Shown here one piece after another: positions 7,153-15,469 of a DNA stretch of 64,000 nucleotides. Within the stretch, counting starts at the first letter, position 1, and each line of letters opens with the position of its first letter. A program made the position numbers and the translations under genes. Location of the stretch: NCBI RefSeq assembly GCF_009707955.1, contig NZ_WMDQ01000009.1:186001-250000 (forward strand), read 5' to 3'. Under the pieces are notes generated by a model. That model was not told the origin of the DNA. It ran no database searches and saw only the letters and a program-made list of their open reading frames with translations. Origin of the DNA: Flavobacterium sp. LC2016-13 (GTDB taxonomy: Bacteria > Bacteroidota > Bacteroidia > Flavobacteriales > Flavobacteriaceae).

Positions 7153-8949
7153 ATGGAATCTATTAGAAATATTGCAATTATTGCCCACGTCGATCACGGT
7201 AAAACCACTTTGGTTGATAAAATTATGTATCACTGTCAATTATTTCGTGACAACGAAAATACAGGTGATTTAATTCTTGATAATAATGATTTAGAGCGTG
7301 AAAGAGGTATTACTATTACTTCTAAAAACGTATCAGTTCAATATAAAGGAACAAAAATCAATATTATCGATACTCCTGGCCACGCGGATTTTGGAGGTGA
7401 AGTAGAACGTGTATTGAACATGGCCGATGGTGTATGTTTGCTAGTGGATGCTTTTGAAGGTCCAATGCCACAAACTCGTTTTGTATTACAAAAAGCTATC
7501 GACTTAGGTCTTAAGCCATGTGTAGTTATCAATAAAGTTGATAAAGAAAACTGTACTCCTGAAGAAGTTCATGAAAAAGTTTTTGACTTAATGTTTGAAT
7601 TAGGTGCTGAAGAATGGCAGTTGGATTTTCCAACAGTTTATGGTTCTGCTAAAAATAACTGGATGTCTGATCATTGGGAAAACGTAACTGATAATGTTGA
7701 AGCATTATTGGATATGGTTGTTGAAAATGTACCAGCTCCTAAGGTTTCTGAAGGAACACCACAAATGTTAATTACATCTTTAGATTTCTCAGCTTTTACA
7801 GGTCGTATTGCTATTGGTCGTTTAGAAAGAGGAGTTCTTAAAGAAGGTATGCCAATCTCATTAGTAAAAAGAGACGGTACTGTATCTAAATCTCGTATCA
7901 AAGAACTTCATACTTTTGAAGGACTTGGACGTAAAAAAGTACAAGAAGTTATTGCTGGAGATATTTGTGCTATAGTTGGTGTAGAAGGGTTTGAAATTGG
8001 AGACACTATTGCAGATCACGAAAACCCTGAAGGTTTAGCTTCTATTGCTATTGATGAGCCTACAATGAGTATGTTGTTTACAATCAATGACTCACCTTTC
8101 TTTGGTAAAGAAGGTAAATTTGTAACTTCTCGTCATATTAGAGAAAGATTGACAAAAGAATTAGAGAAAAACTTAGCTATGAAGTTAGGTGAAACTGATT
8201 CTGCAGATAAATTCATGGTTTTTGGCCGTGGAGTACTTCACTTGTCTGTTCTTATTGAAACAATGAGAAGAGAAGGTTATGAGTTGCAAATTGGTCAGCC
8301 ACAAGTTATCATCAAAGAAATTGATGGTAAAAAATGTGAGCCAATTGAGGAACTAACAATTGATTTACCAGAAAATCTTTCAGGTAGAGCAGTAGAGTTT
8401 GTTACTATGCGTAAAGGTGAAATGTTAAGCATGGAAACTAAAGGAGAGCGTATGATTGTAAAATTTAATATTCCATCACGTGGAATTATTGGATTACGTA
8501 ACCAATTGCTTACTGCAACAGCTGGTGAGGCTATTATGGCACACCGTTTTATTGGATATGAGCCTTACAAAGGAGAAATTGCAGGACGTAACAAAGGTTC
8601 GTTGATTTCTATGGAAAAAGGAAAAGCTATTCCTTATTCTATTGACAAATTGCAAGATCGTGGTAAGTTTTTTGTTGAACCAAATACTGAAATCTATGAA
8701 GGTCAGGTAATTGGAGAAAACTCTCGTGCTGATGATATGTGTGTAAACGTAACTAAAGAGAAAAAACAATCTAACGTTCGTTCTTCTGGAAATGATGAAA
8801 AAGCTAGAATTATCCCTCCAATCATTTTCTCATTAGAGGAAGCTTTAGAGTACATTCAAAAAGATGAATATGTAGAGGTAACTCCAAAATCTATTCGTTT
8901 GAGAAAAATCTATTTGACAGAAACTGATAGAAAAAGATTTAAAATCTAA
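7153..8949 (+). CDS. typA: Translational GTPase TypA/BipA
   Basis: 598 aa, full length for the family. It is an EF-G-like GTPase that binds the 70S ribosome and supports 50S assembly and growth in cold or stress. The G motifs are clear: AHVDHGKTT (about 11-19), the switch around RERGITI, DTPGHADF and NKVD. EF-G-like domains II, III and V follow, and the family-specific C-terminal domain contains RGIIGLRNQLLTAT. It stands alone between a consensus promoter box and a strong terminator. Confidence 0.97.
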   Translation: MESIRNIAIIAHVDHGKTTLVDKIMYHCQLFRDNENTGDLILDNNDLERERGITITSKNVSVQYKGTKINIIDTPGHADFGGEVERVLNMADGVCLLVDAFEGPMPQTRFVLQKAIDLGLKPCVVINKVDKENCTPEEVHEKVFDLMFELGAEEWQLDFPTVYGSAKNNWMSDHWENVTDNVEALLDMVVENVPAPKVSEGTPQMLITSLDFSAFTGRIAIGRLERGVLKEGMPISLVKRDGTVSKSRIKELHTFEGLGRKKVQEVIAGDICAIVGVEGFEIGDTIADHENPEGLASIAIDEPTMSMLFTINDSPFFGKEGKFVTSRHIRERLTKELEKNLAMKLGETDSADKFMVFGRGVLHLSVLIETMRREGYELQIGQPQVIIKEIDGKKCEPIEELTIDLPENLSGRAVEFVTMRKGEMLSMETKGERMIVKFNIPSRGIIGLRNQLLTATAGEAIMAHRFIGYEPYKGEIAGRNKGSLISMEKGKAIPYSIDKLQDRGKFFVEPNTEIYEGQVIGENSRADDMCVNVTKEKKQSNVRSSGNDEKARIIPPIIFSLEEALEYIQKDEYVEVTPKSIRLRKIYLTETDRKRFKI

Positions 8950-8971
8950 TACGTTTTAAATTTTAATATAA

Positions 8972-9003
8972 AAAACCCAAATTCCAATCGGAGTTTGGGT
9001 TTT
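8972..9003 (+). terminator. Intrinsic terminator after typA
   Basis: AAAACCCAAA and TTTGGGTTTT form a 10-bp outer stem with further imperfect pairing (ATTCC/GGAGT) inside, followed by T-rich sequence. It lies 22 bp after the stop codon. Confidence 0.85.
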
Positions 9004-9059
9004 TATTTTATATGAAAGTTTTAGATTTCAGATTTCAATTTAGTACAGGAATTTTCTTC

Positions 9060-9190
9060 TCTATTCTTTACTCTCTATTCTCTATTCTTTACTCTCTATT
9101 CTTTACTCTCTATTCTTTACTCTCTATTCTTTACTCTCTATTCTTTACTCTCTATTCTTTGTTTCTCTATTCTTTGTTTCTCTATTCTTT
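9060..9190. repeat. 14-bp tandem repeat (TCTATTCTTTACTC)
   Basis: One full unit, a 7-bp partial unit, five exact 14-bp units, two 15-bp variants ending GTTTC, and a final partial unit. The array fills the space between the typA terminator and the 3' end of the convergent T9SS gene, and the last partial unit runs into that gene's stop codon at 9189-9191. One strand is almost all pyrimidine. Copy number should vary between strains. An open frame through the array (9012-9242) is not a gene. Confidence 0.9.
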
Positions 9191-11540
9191 ATCTTTTCAG
9201 ACTAAAATGACCTTTAACATTTTTACCATCAACAAAAATTAAATTAAACCAATAATCATCAGAAGGTAAATTTTGCCCGTTAAATATTCCATTCCAACCG
9301 GAACTGTTTTGATTCATTTGTTTTAAAAGTTTACCATAACGATCAAAAATAGTTATAGTATAATCCGGAAGTAAGTTAGAGTCTTTAATAATCCATACAT
9401 CATTATATCCATCTCCATTTGGAGTAAAAAATCTCGGATAATCCAGAACATAAACTATAAATGAGTTTGATAATCCACAACGATTTTTATCCCTGGCAAT
9501 TGCGTTATAAGTTCCCGGAGCTACTCTTGTAAATAAAGGTTCGTTTTGAAATGTAGCACCATCCAATGAAAATTCATAATTTCCTGCACCAGTATATTCT
9601 AATAATACAGAATTATCATTTCCTGAAAAATCGTTTATAACAGCGTTTGTTATTGTCGCAGGTTCAGATAAAATGACTTTAAAAGTTTTGGTCTTTTCGC
9701 AACCGTTGGCATCTGTTACGGTTACTGAATAATCACCAGAAGTGTTAACAATTAAGGAATTAGATGTATTTGTGGGATCAGTATTCCATGAATAGCTGCT
9801 AAAACCTGAATCTACACTTAATGTTAGCTGATCATCTTTGCATAAAAACACTGACTCATTCTCAAAATTTGGTGGGTCAAAAGTATTTACAATAAGTTTA
9901 ACCGGCACTACATCATAACAACTGGGACCATTAACAACTCTTGCATAAATAGTTTGATTAAAGGCTGTTGTATTATTGAAAATATTTGGGAGTGGATTCG
10001 TTTCTGTTAAAGCATTATTGGCTGTTAAATAATAAATAGCTGTCAGACCATTTGGAAGTCCTGCAGTGATTTTTGGAGTCACTTCGGTATCCAGATTAAA
10101 ATGATAAAATCCATCCTGAATATCGTCTCGGTCACAAGTACTTATAGGGTTTGGATCAGCGATTGGTGTATTGGCAATTTGTAAAGTTACTTCGGCTGTT
10201 TTAAAGCAGCCAAACGTGTTTTCAAGACGTGCATATACAATCTGAGGATTACTTTTGTTTATATAATTTCCAGGTGTTGCAATTCGGTTTGTTTTGTTTT
10301 GTGCGTTGGCTAATGTTTCATAATATCCTTGATTAGAAATATTTGCAGCATTATTTTTCACGATATTGTTGACCTTATTCAAATCAAAAATTGAAATTCC
10401 GTCTGTATTATCATCACATTGCAAAAGTGAAGTATTTGTAGAAAGAATTTCCGGAGCATAATCAATTTTTATTTCTCCTGATAATATGCAAGTTGTTCCA
10501 ATAACAGTGGCTTCAACTTTGTAATTTCCGGCCTGTGTCACTTCAAAAGTAGAATTTGTACCCAGAATAGTAGTAGGATCGCTTTTTTTATACCATTTAA
10601 ATGTATAACCGGCAGGGGCTAGTTTGCTGTCCAGCGGAATTTTTTCTCCAAAACAAGCAGGATTATTACTTGCAATTGTTCGATCTTCTCCCAAAGCAAT
10701 TTTTGAAGCAAAACTTCCGGCTTCCAGAAAGATTGCTGAATTTTGGTACCTAACGTCAGCATCGCCGATGACCAATTTTACATGATATTTTTTTCCTGCA
10801 GTTACCGTACTTTGAGCAGTCATAACAACCGTTTGTCCGGCATAATTTACCGGACTCGTATTTGTATTTAGTCCATTAAAATAAGTTTCGTTTGAAGCAG
10901 CACAACCTGGATACGTAATACCTCCGGGTTTTGTTCCGGGTTCGATCTTTGGACGAATATTTACAGACGAAACAGGTGTATTTGTATTCGCTATTACCGC
11001 TAAATTTTTATAAGGATCAGCAGTTCCGACTTCTTTAATTAAAAAAGCAAATCCATCAGAATATTGACACGGATAATCATATTGATATTCATTTGAAGCA
11101 AAAATATAATTGAAGCTCAAAGAATTTGTATAAGCAACAAAATCAAATTCTAAAACAGTTGTATTTAGAGAAGTAATACCTAATATCTGATCAAGATCGC
11201 TGTCACGACCCCATTGCGGGCTATCACTGGCGCCTTCATTTACATCACTAACAAATGGGCCAACTGCACTTTGAGCTGTTGATGTTACTAATACTACTCC
11301 TTCACTAAAAGGAAAACTGCTGGCATTGCTATTAAAATAAGCAAAACTCTGTTTTCCCGGTCTAAAATTGTCTCCTTTTCCTGTTGAATTTGAAGTTGCA
11401 GCACAAGCGCTATTTACTAAAACATCTTCAACCAGTTGCTGCGGTGTTTTTTGATCATCAATACTTATAAATTGCGCATTTACCTTTGCAGGCAGGCAAC
11501 AAATAAACAATAAGAAAATAAAACTTTTAAAATAATTCAT
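9189..11540 (-). CDS. Choice-of-anchor L protein with T9SS type B sorting domain
   Basis: 783 aa. An N-terminal signal peptide ending near VNAQ is followed by a choice-of-anchor L domain (about 30-280; FNYIFASNEYQYDYPC and SDGFAFLI are typical). PKD/Ig-like repeats come next, then the gliding-motility-type C-terminal domain (about 700-783) with FFTPNGDGYNDVW, ITIFDRYGK, GWNG and DDYWF. That domain directs export across the outer membrane by the type IX system. The protein is expected on the cell surface or in the medium, possibly as an adhesin; the ligand is unknown. It lies downstream of the ABC exporter genes on the same strand with a 15-bp gap, so they may be co-transcribed. Confidence 0.9.
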   Translation of the reverse strand: MNYFKSFIFLLFICCLPAKVNAQFISIDDQKTPQQLVEDVLVNSACAATSNSTGKGDNFRPGKQSFAYFNSNASSFPFSEGVVLVTSTAQSAVGPFVSDVNEGASDSPQWGRDSDLDQILGITSLNTTVLEFDFVAYTNSLSFNYIFASNEYQYDYPCQYSDGFAFLIKEVGTADPYKNLAVIANTNTPVSSVNIRPKIEPGTKPGGITYPGCAASNETYFNGLNTNTSPVNYAGQTVVMTAQSTVTAGKKYHVKLVIGDADVRYQNSAIFLEAGSFASKIALGEDRTIASNNPACFGEKIPLDSKLAPAGYTFKWYKKSDPTTILGTNSTFEVTQAGNYKVEATVIGTTCILSGEIKIDYAPEILSTNTSLLQCDDNTDGISIFDLNKVNNIVKNNAANISNQGYYETLANAQNKTNRIATPGNYINKSNPQIVYARLENTFGCFKTAEVTLQIANTPIADPNPISTCDRDDIQDGFYHFNLDTEVTPKITAGLPNGLTAIYYLTANNALTETNPLPNIFNNTTAFNQTIYARVVNGPSCYDVVPVKLIVNTFDPPNFENESVFLCKDDQLTLSVDSGFSSYSWNTDPTNTSNSLIVNTSGDYSVTVTDANGCEKTKTFKVILSEPATITNAVINDFSGNDNSVLLEYTGAGNYEFSLDGATFQNEPLFTRVAPGTYNAIARDKNRCGLSNSFIVYVLDYPRFFTPNGDGYNDVWIIKDSNLLPDYTITIFDRYGKLLKQMNQNSSGWNGIFNGQNLPSDDYWFNLIFVDGKNVKGHFSLKR

Positions 11541-11555
11541 AGTAAAACAAATATA

Positions 11556-12392
11556 CTACAAATCTCGTTTTTTTAATAATTTGTAAGAAAAATAAACAAA
11601 TAAAAATGTCCAGACTAAAACAATAAAAATTGAAAGATAATGTACATCATAATCTTTGACGTTTTCAACACCCATTTGATTTCCAATACTTTTTATTATT
11701 GATAATCTTGTAAAAGGTTCAATAATTAAATTTGACATTGCTTCTAATGGAAGAAATTGCATAACATAATCGCCTGTATTACTGTTTGGGAAAATCTTAA
11801 AAACTAAAAGGCCTTTTATAATTCCTTCAAGAATACTCCAAACTAATAGAAAACCTAAAGCAAAAGCAGAACGTTTTACAAAAATCCCTAAAAATAAACA
11901 AAATGAAAAGAAGCCGGTTAGCTTTACAAAAAAGGCCAATAGATAATCTAAATCCATGAAAATGACATCGAATTCAGTATAAGATGAAAAGCTAAATCCG
12001 AGAAGTAAACTCATTACAAAAACGAAAATAGTTGAGCATAATGCGAAAAGCACAACGGTTAAGAATTTTGATAGAATAAATTCTTTTTTACTTAATCCGT
12101 CGATTAAATTTTGTTTTAAAGTTCCATAACTATATTCGTTTGCCATCATAGATACAATAACAATAGCCAGGAAAAATTTAAGCCACGCAGCAATATAAGT
12201 ATTGAAATGCCAGATATAAGGAAAATTGAAAATTCCCATTTCTGCCGCATGAAATTTAAATGGCCCTATATCAAATTTTATAGAAGCAATTAAAGCAATG
12301 AAAGAAAGTAAAATAAAATAAGTTAAAGTAAGGACACGACTTGCCTTGTTTTTCCAGATTTTTTGTAATTCTATAGATATAAGTCTGTTCAT
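11556..12392 (-). CDS. ABC-2-type transporter permease
   Basis: 278 aa with six predicted membrane segments (about 20-40, 65-88, 108-132, 145-168, 175-195, 252-272). The motif MMANEYSYGTLKQNLIDGLSK (first part near residue 82) is typical of ABC-2 permeases, where the cytoplasmic coupling helix follows the second segment. It starts 2 bp after the ATPase gene and should form a homodimeric exporter with it. The substrate cannot be told; the architecture resembles bacitracin or lantibiotic exporters and gliding-related transporters. Confidence 0.85.
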   Translation of the reverse strand: MNRLISIELQKIWKNKASRVLTLTYFILLSFIALIASIKFDIGPFKFHAAEMGIFNFPYIWHFNTYIAAWLKFFLAIVIVSMMANEYSYGTLKQNLIDGLSKKEFILSKFLTVVLFALCSTIFVFVMSLLLGFSFSSYTEFDVIFMDLDYLLAFFVKLTGFFSFCLFLGIFVKRSAFALGFLLVWSILEGIIKGLLVFKIFPNSNTGDYVMQFLPLEAMSNLIIEPFTRLSIIKSIGNQMGVENVKDYDVHYLSIFIVLVWTFLFVYFSYKLLKKRDL

Positions 12393-12394
12393 GA

Positions 12395-13306
12395 TTAGTT
12401 GGTTTTGGTAGTGGCGTTTTTGGTTAATTCTAAAAATTGTGCTTCTAAACTATTTTTGCGTTTTACCAAATGGCTCAAAACAATGTTTTTAGAAAACAAA
12501 AATGAGTTTAATTCTGAAGCTGATAAATCTGATTTTAAATAAACCAAAATTTTACCGTCTTCCTCAATAATTCGATCGACGCTTTGATGCTCTTTTAAAA
12601 CTGATTTTAAAACCAAATTATCACTCGCCATAACTTCAAAAAATCCTTCATTGGCTGACATTTCATCAACTGAACCTGAATATAAAATTTCGCCTTTTCT
12701 TAAAACGATAACATGCGAACATACTTTTTCGACTTCATCTAATAAATGGGAAGCCAATAAAATTGTCGTTCCCTGCGAAGCAATTTTTTTAATAATATCC
12801 CTAATTTGGTGAATTCCCTGCGGATCTAAACCATTTGTTGGTTCATCTAAAATAAGAATTTCAGGATCGTTTAAAAGTGCCGAAGCAATTGCCAAACGCT
12901 GTTTCATTCCCAACGAAAAAGTACTGAATTTGCTGTCTTTCCTTTCAGTTAAACCTACTAAGTCAAGCTTTTCGTTTATTTTAGAATAATTGATGCTTTT
13001 TATTTTACAGACTAATTTTAAATTTTCTTCCGCCGTCATATACGGGTAAAAATTCGGTCTTTCTATAATCGCGCCTACTTTTTTCAAAGCTTCGTGCGTT
13101 TGAATTTGTCCGTTAAACCAGCGATATTCGCCAGACGTTAGGTTTACAACATTAAGTACAATTCCTAAAGTGGTCGATTTTCCGCTTCCGTTCGGACCCA
13201 GGATTCCGTACACACGGCCTTTTTGTATTTCAAAAGATACATTTTTTAAGGCCTGAATGCGCCCGTATTTTTTGCTAAGATTTTCAATGGTAAGAATGGT
13301 TTCCAA
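12395..13306 (-). CDS. ABC transporter ATP-binding protein
   Basis: 303 aa. Walker A is GPNGSGKST (about 38-46), the signature is FSLGMKQRLA, Walker B is ILILDEPTNGLDP and the H-loop is ASHLLDEVE. The C-terminal 80 residues form an extension common in ABC-2 exporter ATPases. It drives the permease encoded immediately downstream. No TAnnTTTG box is seen in the 95 bp before it, which it shares with the divergent gene at 13402. Confidence 0.93.
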   Translation of the reverse strand: METILTIENLSKKYGRIQALKNVSFEIQKGRVYGILGPNGSGKSTTLGIVLNVVNLTSGEYRWFNGQIQTHEALKKVGAIIERPNFYPYMTAEENLKLVCKIKSINYSKINEKLDLVGLTERKDSKFSTFSLGMKQRLAIASALLNDPEILILDEPTNGLDPQGIHQIRDIIKKIASQGTTILLASHLLDEVEKVCSHVIVLRKGEILYSGSVDEMSANEGFFEVMASDNLVLKSVLKEHQSVDRIIEEDGKILVYLKSDLSASELNSFLFSKNIVLSHLVKRKNSLEAQFLELTKNATTKTN

Positions 13307-13351
13307 ATTTATTTCGGTTTTAGTTTTAAGTATGACGATTCAACTTCTATA

Positions 13352-13384
13352 TTGTTACGCTAAATTTTATTTAATGTAAATTTG
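13352..13384 (+). promoter_or_regulatory. Predicted promoter of the 350-aa kinase-like gene
   Basis: TTG at 13352-13354, a 22-bp spacer and TAAATTTG at 13377-13384 fit the Bacteroidota consensus, 18 bp before the ATG at 13402. Confidence 0.65.
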
Positions 13385-13401
13385 TAATAAAGATATTCAA
13401 A

Positions 13402-14454
13402 ATGAGTGAACCTTTAATGGTTTTAAAAAAACCATCATATCCTTTAACGCAATCACTTTTAAGTTATTTAGAGCGATACGAACGAATTTCGAAAGTATCA
13501 GTGTTCTACGATGACTTATTGCGCTTTTCAGGTTCTGTAAATGTTTACGATAAACATGAAACCGATACTTTGTGGATTCGGGTTTATTACAGCGAATTCG
13601 AAAGAAATGAAATCGATCTGAATCTGAAGAAAATCTATTCGCTTTTGCATTCTGATGGAAATAGCGAAATCATTCAGTTTTTAAATATTGATGCCATAGA
13701 TTATTGTACGTTTGGAAATTCAAAACCTTTCCGGATAAAAGTCCGAAACATTCTCAATGATAACTACGTTCATTTTTATATTAAAAAAGCCGATGCTTCA
13801 AGAATTTACGGTTTAGAATTAGAAGATATTCTATCGCCGGATAAAATCAACTTTTTAGTTTATAAAGACACTCTGATCGAAGAACATATTATTGGTATTC
13901 CCGGTGATGTTTTTATGGATACTTTATTGGATAATTGTACCGAAATGGAAAAATCGCAAATTGCAAAAGAGTTTGTGAAGTTTAACGAGCGCTGTATGAT
14001 TCGACTTTTAGGCGATATGCGGGCTTATAATTATGTAATTGTACCAATTCACGATTTTGATCAGGTTGTTTATAAAATTCGCCCTATTGATTTTGATCAG
14101 CAATGTTATGAAGGCAATTTTAAAGTCTATCGTCCGCAGTTTTTCAAAGAAAATTATCCAATGATAAAACTCATTAAAGATAAACTGGAAGAACGTTCTA
14201 TAATTCAATATAAAGATGAAGAAAGAGCCATTTTGGCCAAACGTATTCATTCGGCAGAAAACAGGATTAAAAAGTTACTGAATATTATGTGTCACGATAC
14301 GATTTCGACAGATGAACATCTGAATCAACTAAAAATGGAATTGTACCGTTATACAAATGATATGAAATTTAAAAATGCGAGATCGATGGGACACATTATG
14401 TTTGCGGCATTCGAATTTATCACCCGTAACTTTAAAAATACAAACTTAATATAA
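13402..14454 (+). CDS. Conserved protein with kinase-like active-site pattern
   Basis: 350 aa, soluble, no signal peptide. I recognise no named family. In order it shows VHFYIKKAD (about 123-131, a candidate ATP-binding lysine on a strand), a hinge-like EHIIGIPGD (161-169), RLLGDMRAYNYVIVP (201-215, resembling a catalytic loop GDxxxxN) and IRPIDFDQQ (226-234, resembling a metal-binding DFD). That order and spacing resemble atypical kinases such as APH, HipA or FAM20. The kinase reading is inference. It is followed by a hairpin and then a lipoprotein gene, and divergent to the ABC exporter. It may phosphorylate a small molecule or protein, but nothing here names the target. Confidence 0.55.
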   Translation: MSEPLMVLKKPSYPLTQSLLSYLERYERISKVSVFYDDLLRFSGSVNVYDKHETDTLWIRVYYSEFERNEIDLNLKKIYSLLHSDGNSEIIQFLNIDAIDYCTFGNSKPFRIKVRNILNDNYVHFYIKKADASRIYGLELEDILSPDKINFLVYKDTLIEEHIIGIPGDVFMDTLLDNCTEMEKSQIAKEFVKFNERCMIRLLGDMRAYNYVIVPIHDFDQVVYKIRPIDFDQQCYEGNFKVYRPQFFKENYPMIKLIKDKLEERSIIQYKDEERAILAKRIHSAENRIKKLLNIMCHDTISTDEHLNQLKMELYRYTNDMKFKNARSMGHIMFAAFEFITRNFKNTNLI

Positions 14455-14463
14455 TATGTGATT

Positions 14464-14492
14464 TTGTCATCCTCAGAAACGAAGGATGACAA
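14464..14492. terminator. Hairpin of the TGTCATcCTCAG-family repeat
   Basis: TTGTCATCCT (14464-14473) pairs with AGGATGACAA (14483-14492), a perfect 10-bp stem with a 9-nt loop. The central word CTCAGAAACGAAG recurs in the long repeat at 50415-50516. It probably ends transcription of the gene before it. Confidence 0.65.
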
Positions 14493-14521
14493 TATTGCAT
14501 ATAAACAAAAAATATAATTTT

Positions 14522-15382
14522 ATGAAAAAGTCTTTATTAATAGCAGCTTCTCTGGTATTACTAGCTTGTCAGCAACAATCAAATGATGATTTAAAGGAAC
14601 TTTATTCGCTTCCTAAAAAATTAAAAGAAGTTTCAGGAATTGCTTATTTTCCAGAAACTAATCTGATTTATACAATAGAAGACAGTGGTAATAAAAATGC
14701 CATTTATGCGATTAATTCAGACGGAAAATTAGCTAAAACAATTACAATTGGCAATGCCACAAATGTCGATTGGGAAGATATTACCAAAGATAAAAAAGGA
14801 AATATTTATATTGGAGATTTTGGAAATAATGACAACGAACGCAAAGATCTTTGTATTTATAAAGTTGCCAAAAATCAATTAAATAAAGATTTGGCTTCCG
14901 CCGAGTATAAAATTTCATTTTCATATCCGGAACAAACCGAATTTCCTCCAAAGAAAAAAGAAATGTTTTATGACGTTGAAGGTTTTTTTGAACACAATGG
15001 ATATTTCTATCTTTTTACAAAAAACCGAAGCAAAAATTTTGACGGAACTGCTTTTATCTATAAAATACTAAATGCACCGGGAACTCAAAAAGCAACCAAA
15101 ATAGGAGAATTTAAAACCTGCGATAATTACAATCATTGTGTTTTAACCAGTGCCACAATTAGTCCAGACGGAAAAAAAGTAGTGTTGTTAAGTCACGATA
15201 AAATAGTTTTATTTAAAGGTTTCAAAGGAGATTTATTCCATAAAGGAACTCAAACGCAAATAATGCTAAACAACTTCACTCAAAAAGAAGCCATCGTTTT
15301 TAAAGACAACAATACATTATTAATTGCCGACGAAAAAACCAATAAAATAGGAGGTAAGATGTATGAGTTTAGATTAAAGTAG
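14522..15382 (+). CDS. Beta-propeller-like lipoprotein (SdiA-regulated-like)
   Basis: 286 aa from the ATG at 14522. A 12-codon upstream extension begins inside the hairpin at 14464-14492 and would bury the signal, so the downstream start is chosen. The signal MKKSLLIAASLVLLAC ends in a clear lipobox (LLAC). The repeats YFPETNLIYTIEDSGNKNAI, GKLAKTI, DWEDITKDKKGNIYIGDFG and ATISPDGKKVVLLSHDKI look like propeller blades, similar to SdiA-regulated or phytase-like proteins. It is expected in the periplasm or outer membrane. No catalytic residues can be assigned. Confidence 0.6.
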   Translation: MKKSLLIAASLVLLACQQQSNDDLKELYSLPKKLKEVSGIAYFPETNLIYTIEDSGNKNAIYAINSDGKLAKTITIGNATNVDWEDITKDKKGNIYIGDFGNNDNERKDLCIYKVAKNQLNKDLASAEYKISFSYPEQTEFPPKKKEMFYDVEGFFEHNGYFYLFTKNRSKNFDGTAFIYKILNAPGTQKATKIGEFKTCDNYNHCVLTSATISPDGKKVVLLSHDKIVLFKGFKGDLFHKGTQTQIMLNNFTQKEAIVFKDNNTLLIADEKTNKIGGKMYEFRLK

Positions 15383-15394
15383 TTTTTAGGTTCA

Positions 15395-15468
15395 AAGGTT
15401 CAAAGGCTCAGAGTAACAAAGTTTTTTAAAGACCTTTGAACCTTTGTTACTCTGAGCCTTTGAACCTT
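15395..15468. repeat. Perfect 27-bp inverted repeat (CAAAGGTTC family), terminator-like
   Basis: Arms at 15395-15421 and 15442-15468 are perfectly complementary and built from the words AAGGTTCAAAGG and CTCAGAGTAACAAAG. The 20-nt loop starts with TTTTTT. It sits between two convergent genes, 12 bp after one stop and 1 bp before the other, so it probably ends both. It belongs to the dispersed family also seen near 31134, 35556 and 44546. Confidence 0.85.
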
Positions 15469-15469
15469 A

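Noticed and set aside
9012..9242. 76-codon frame with Leu/Tyr/Ser repeats
   Set aside because: It is only the translation of the 14-bp tandem repeat.
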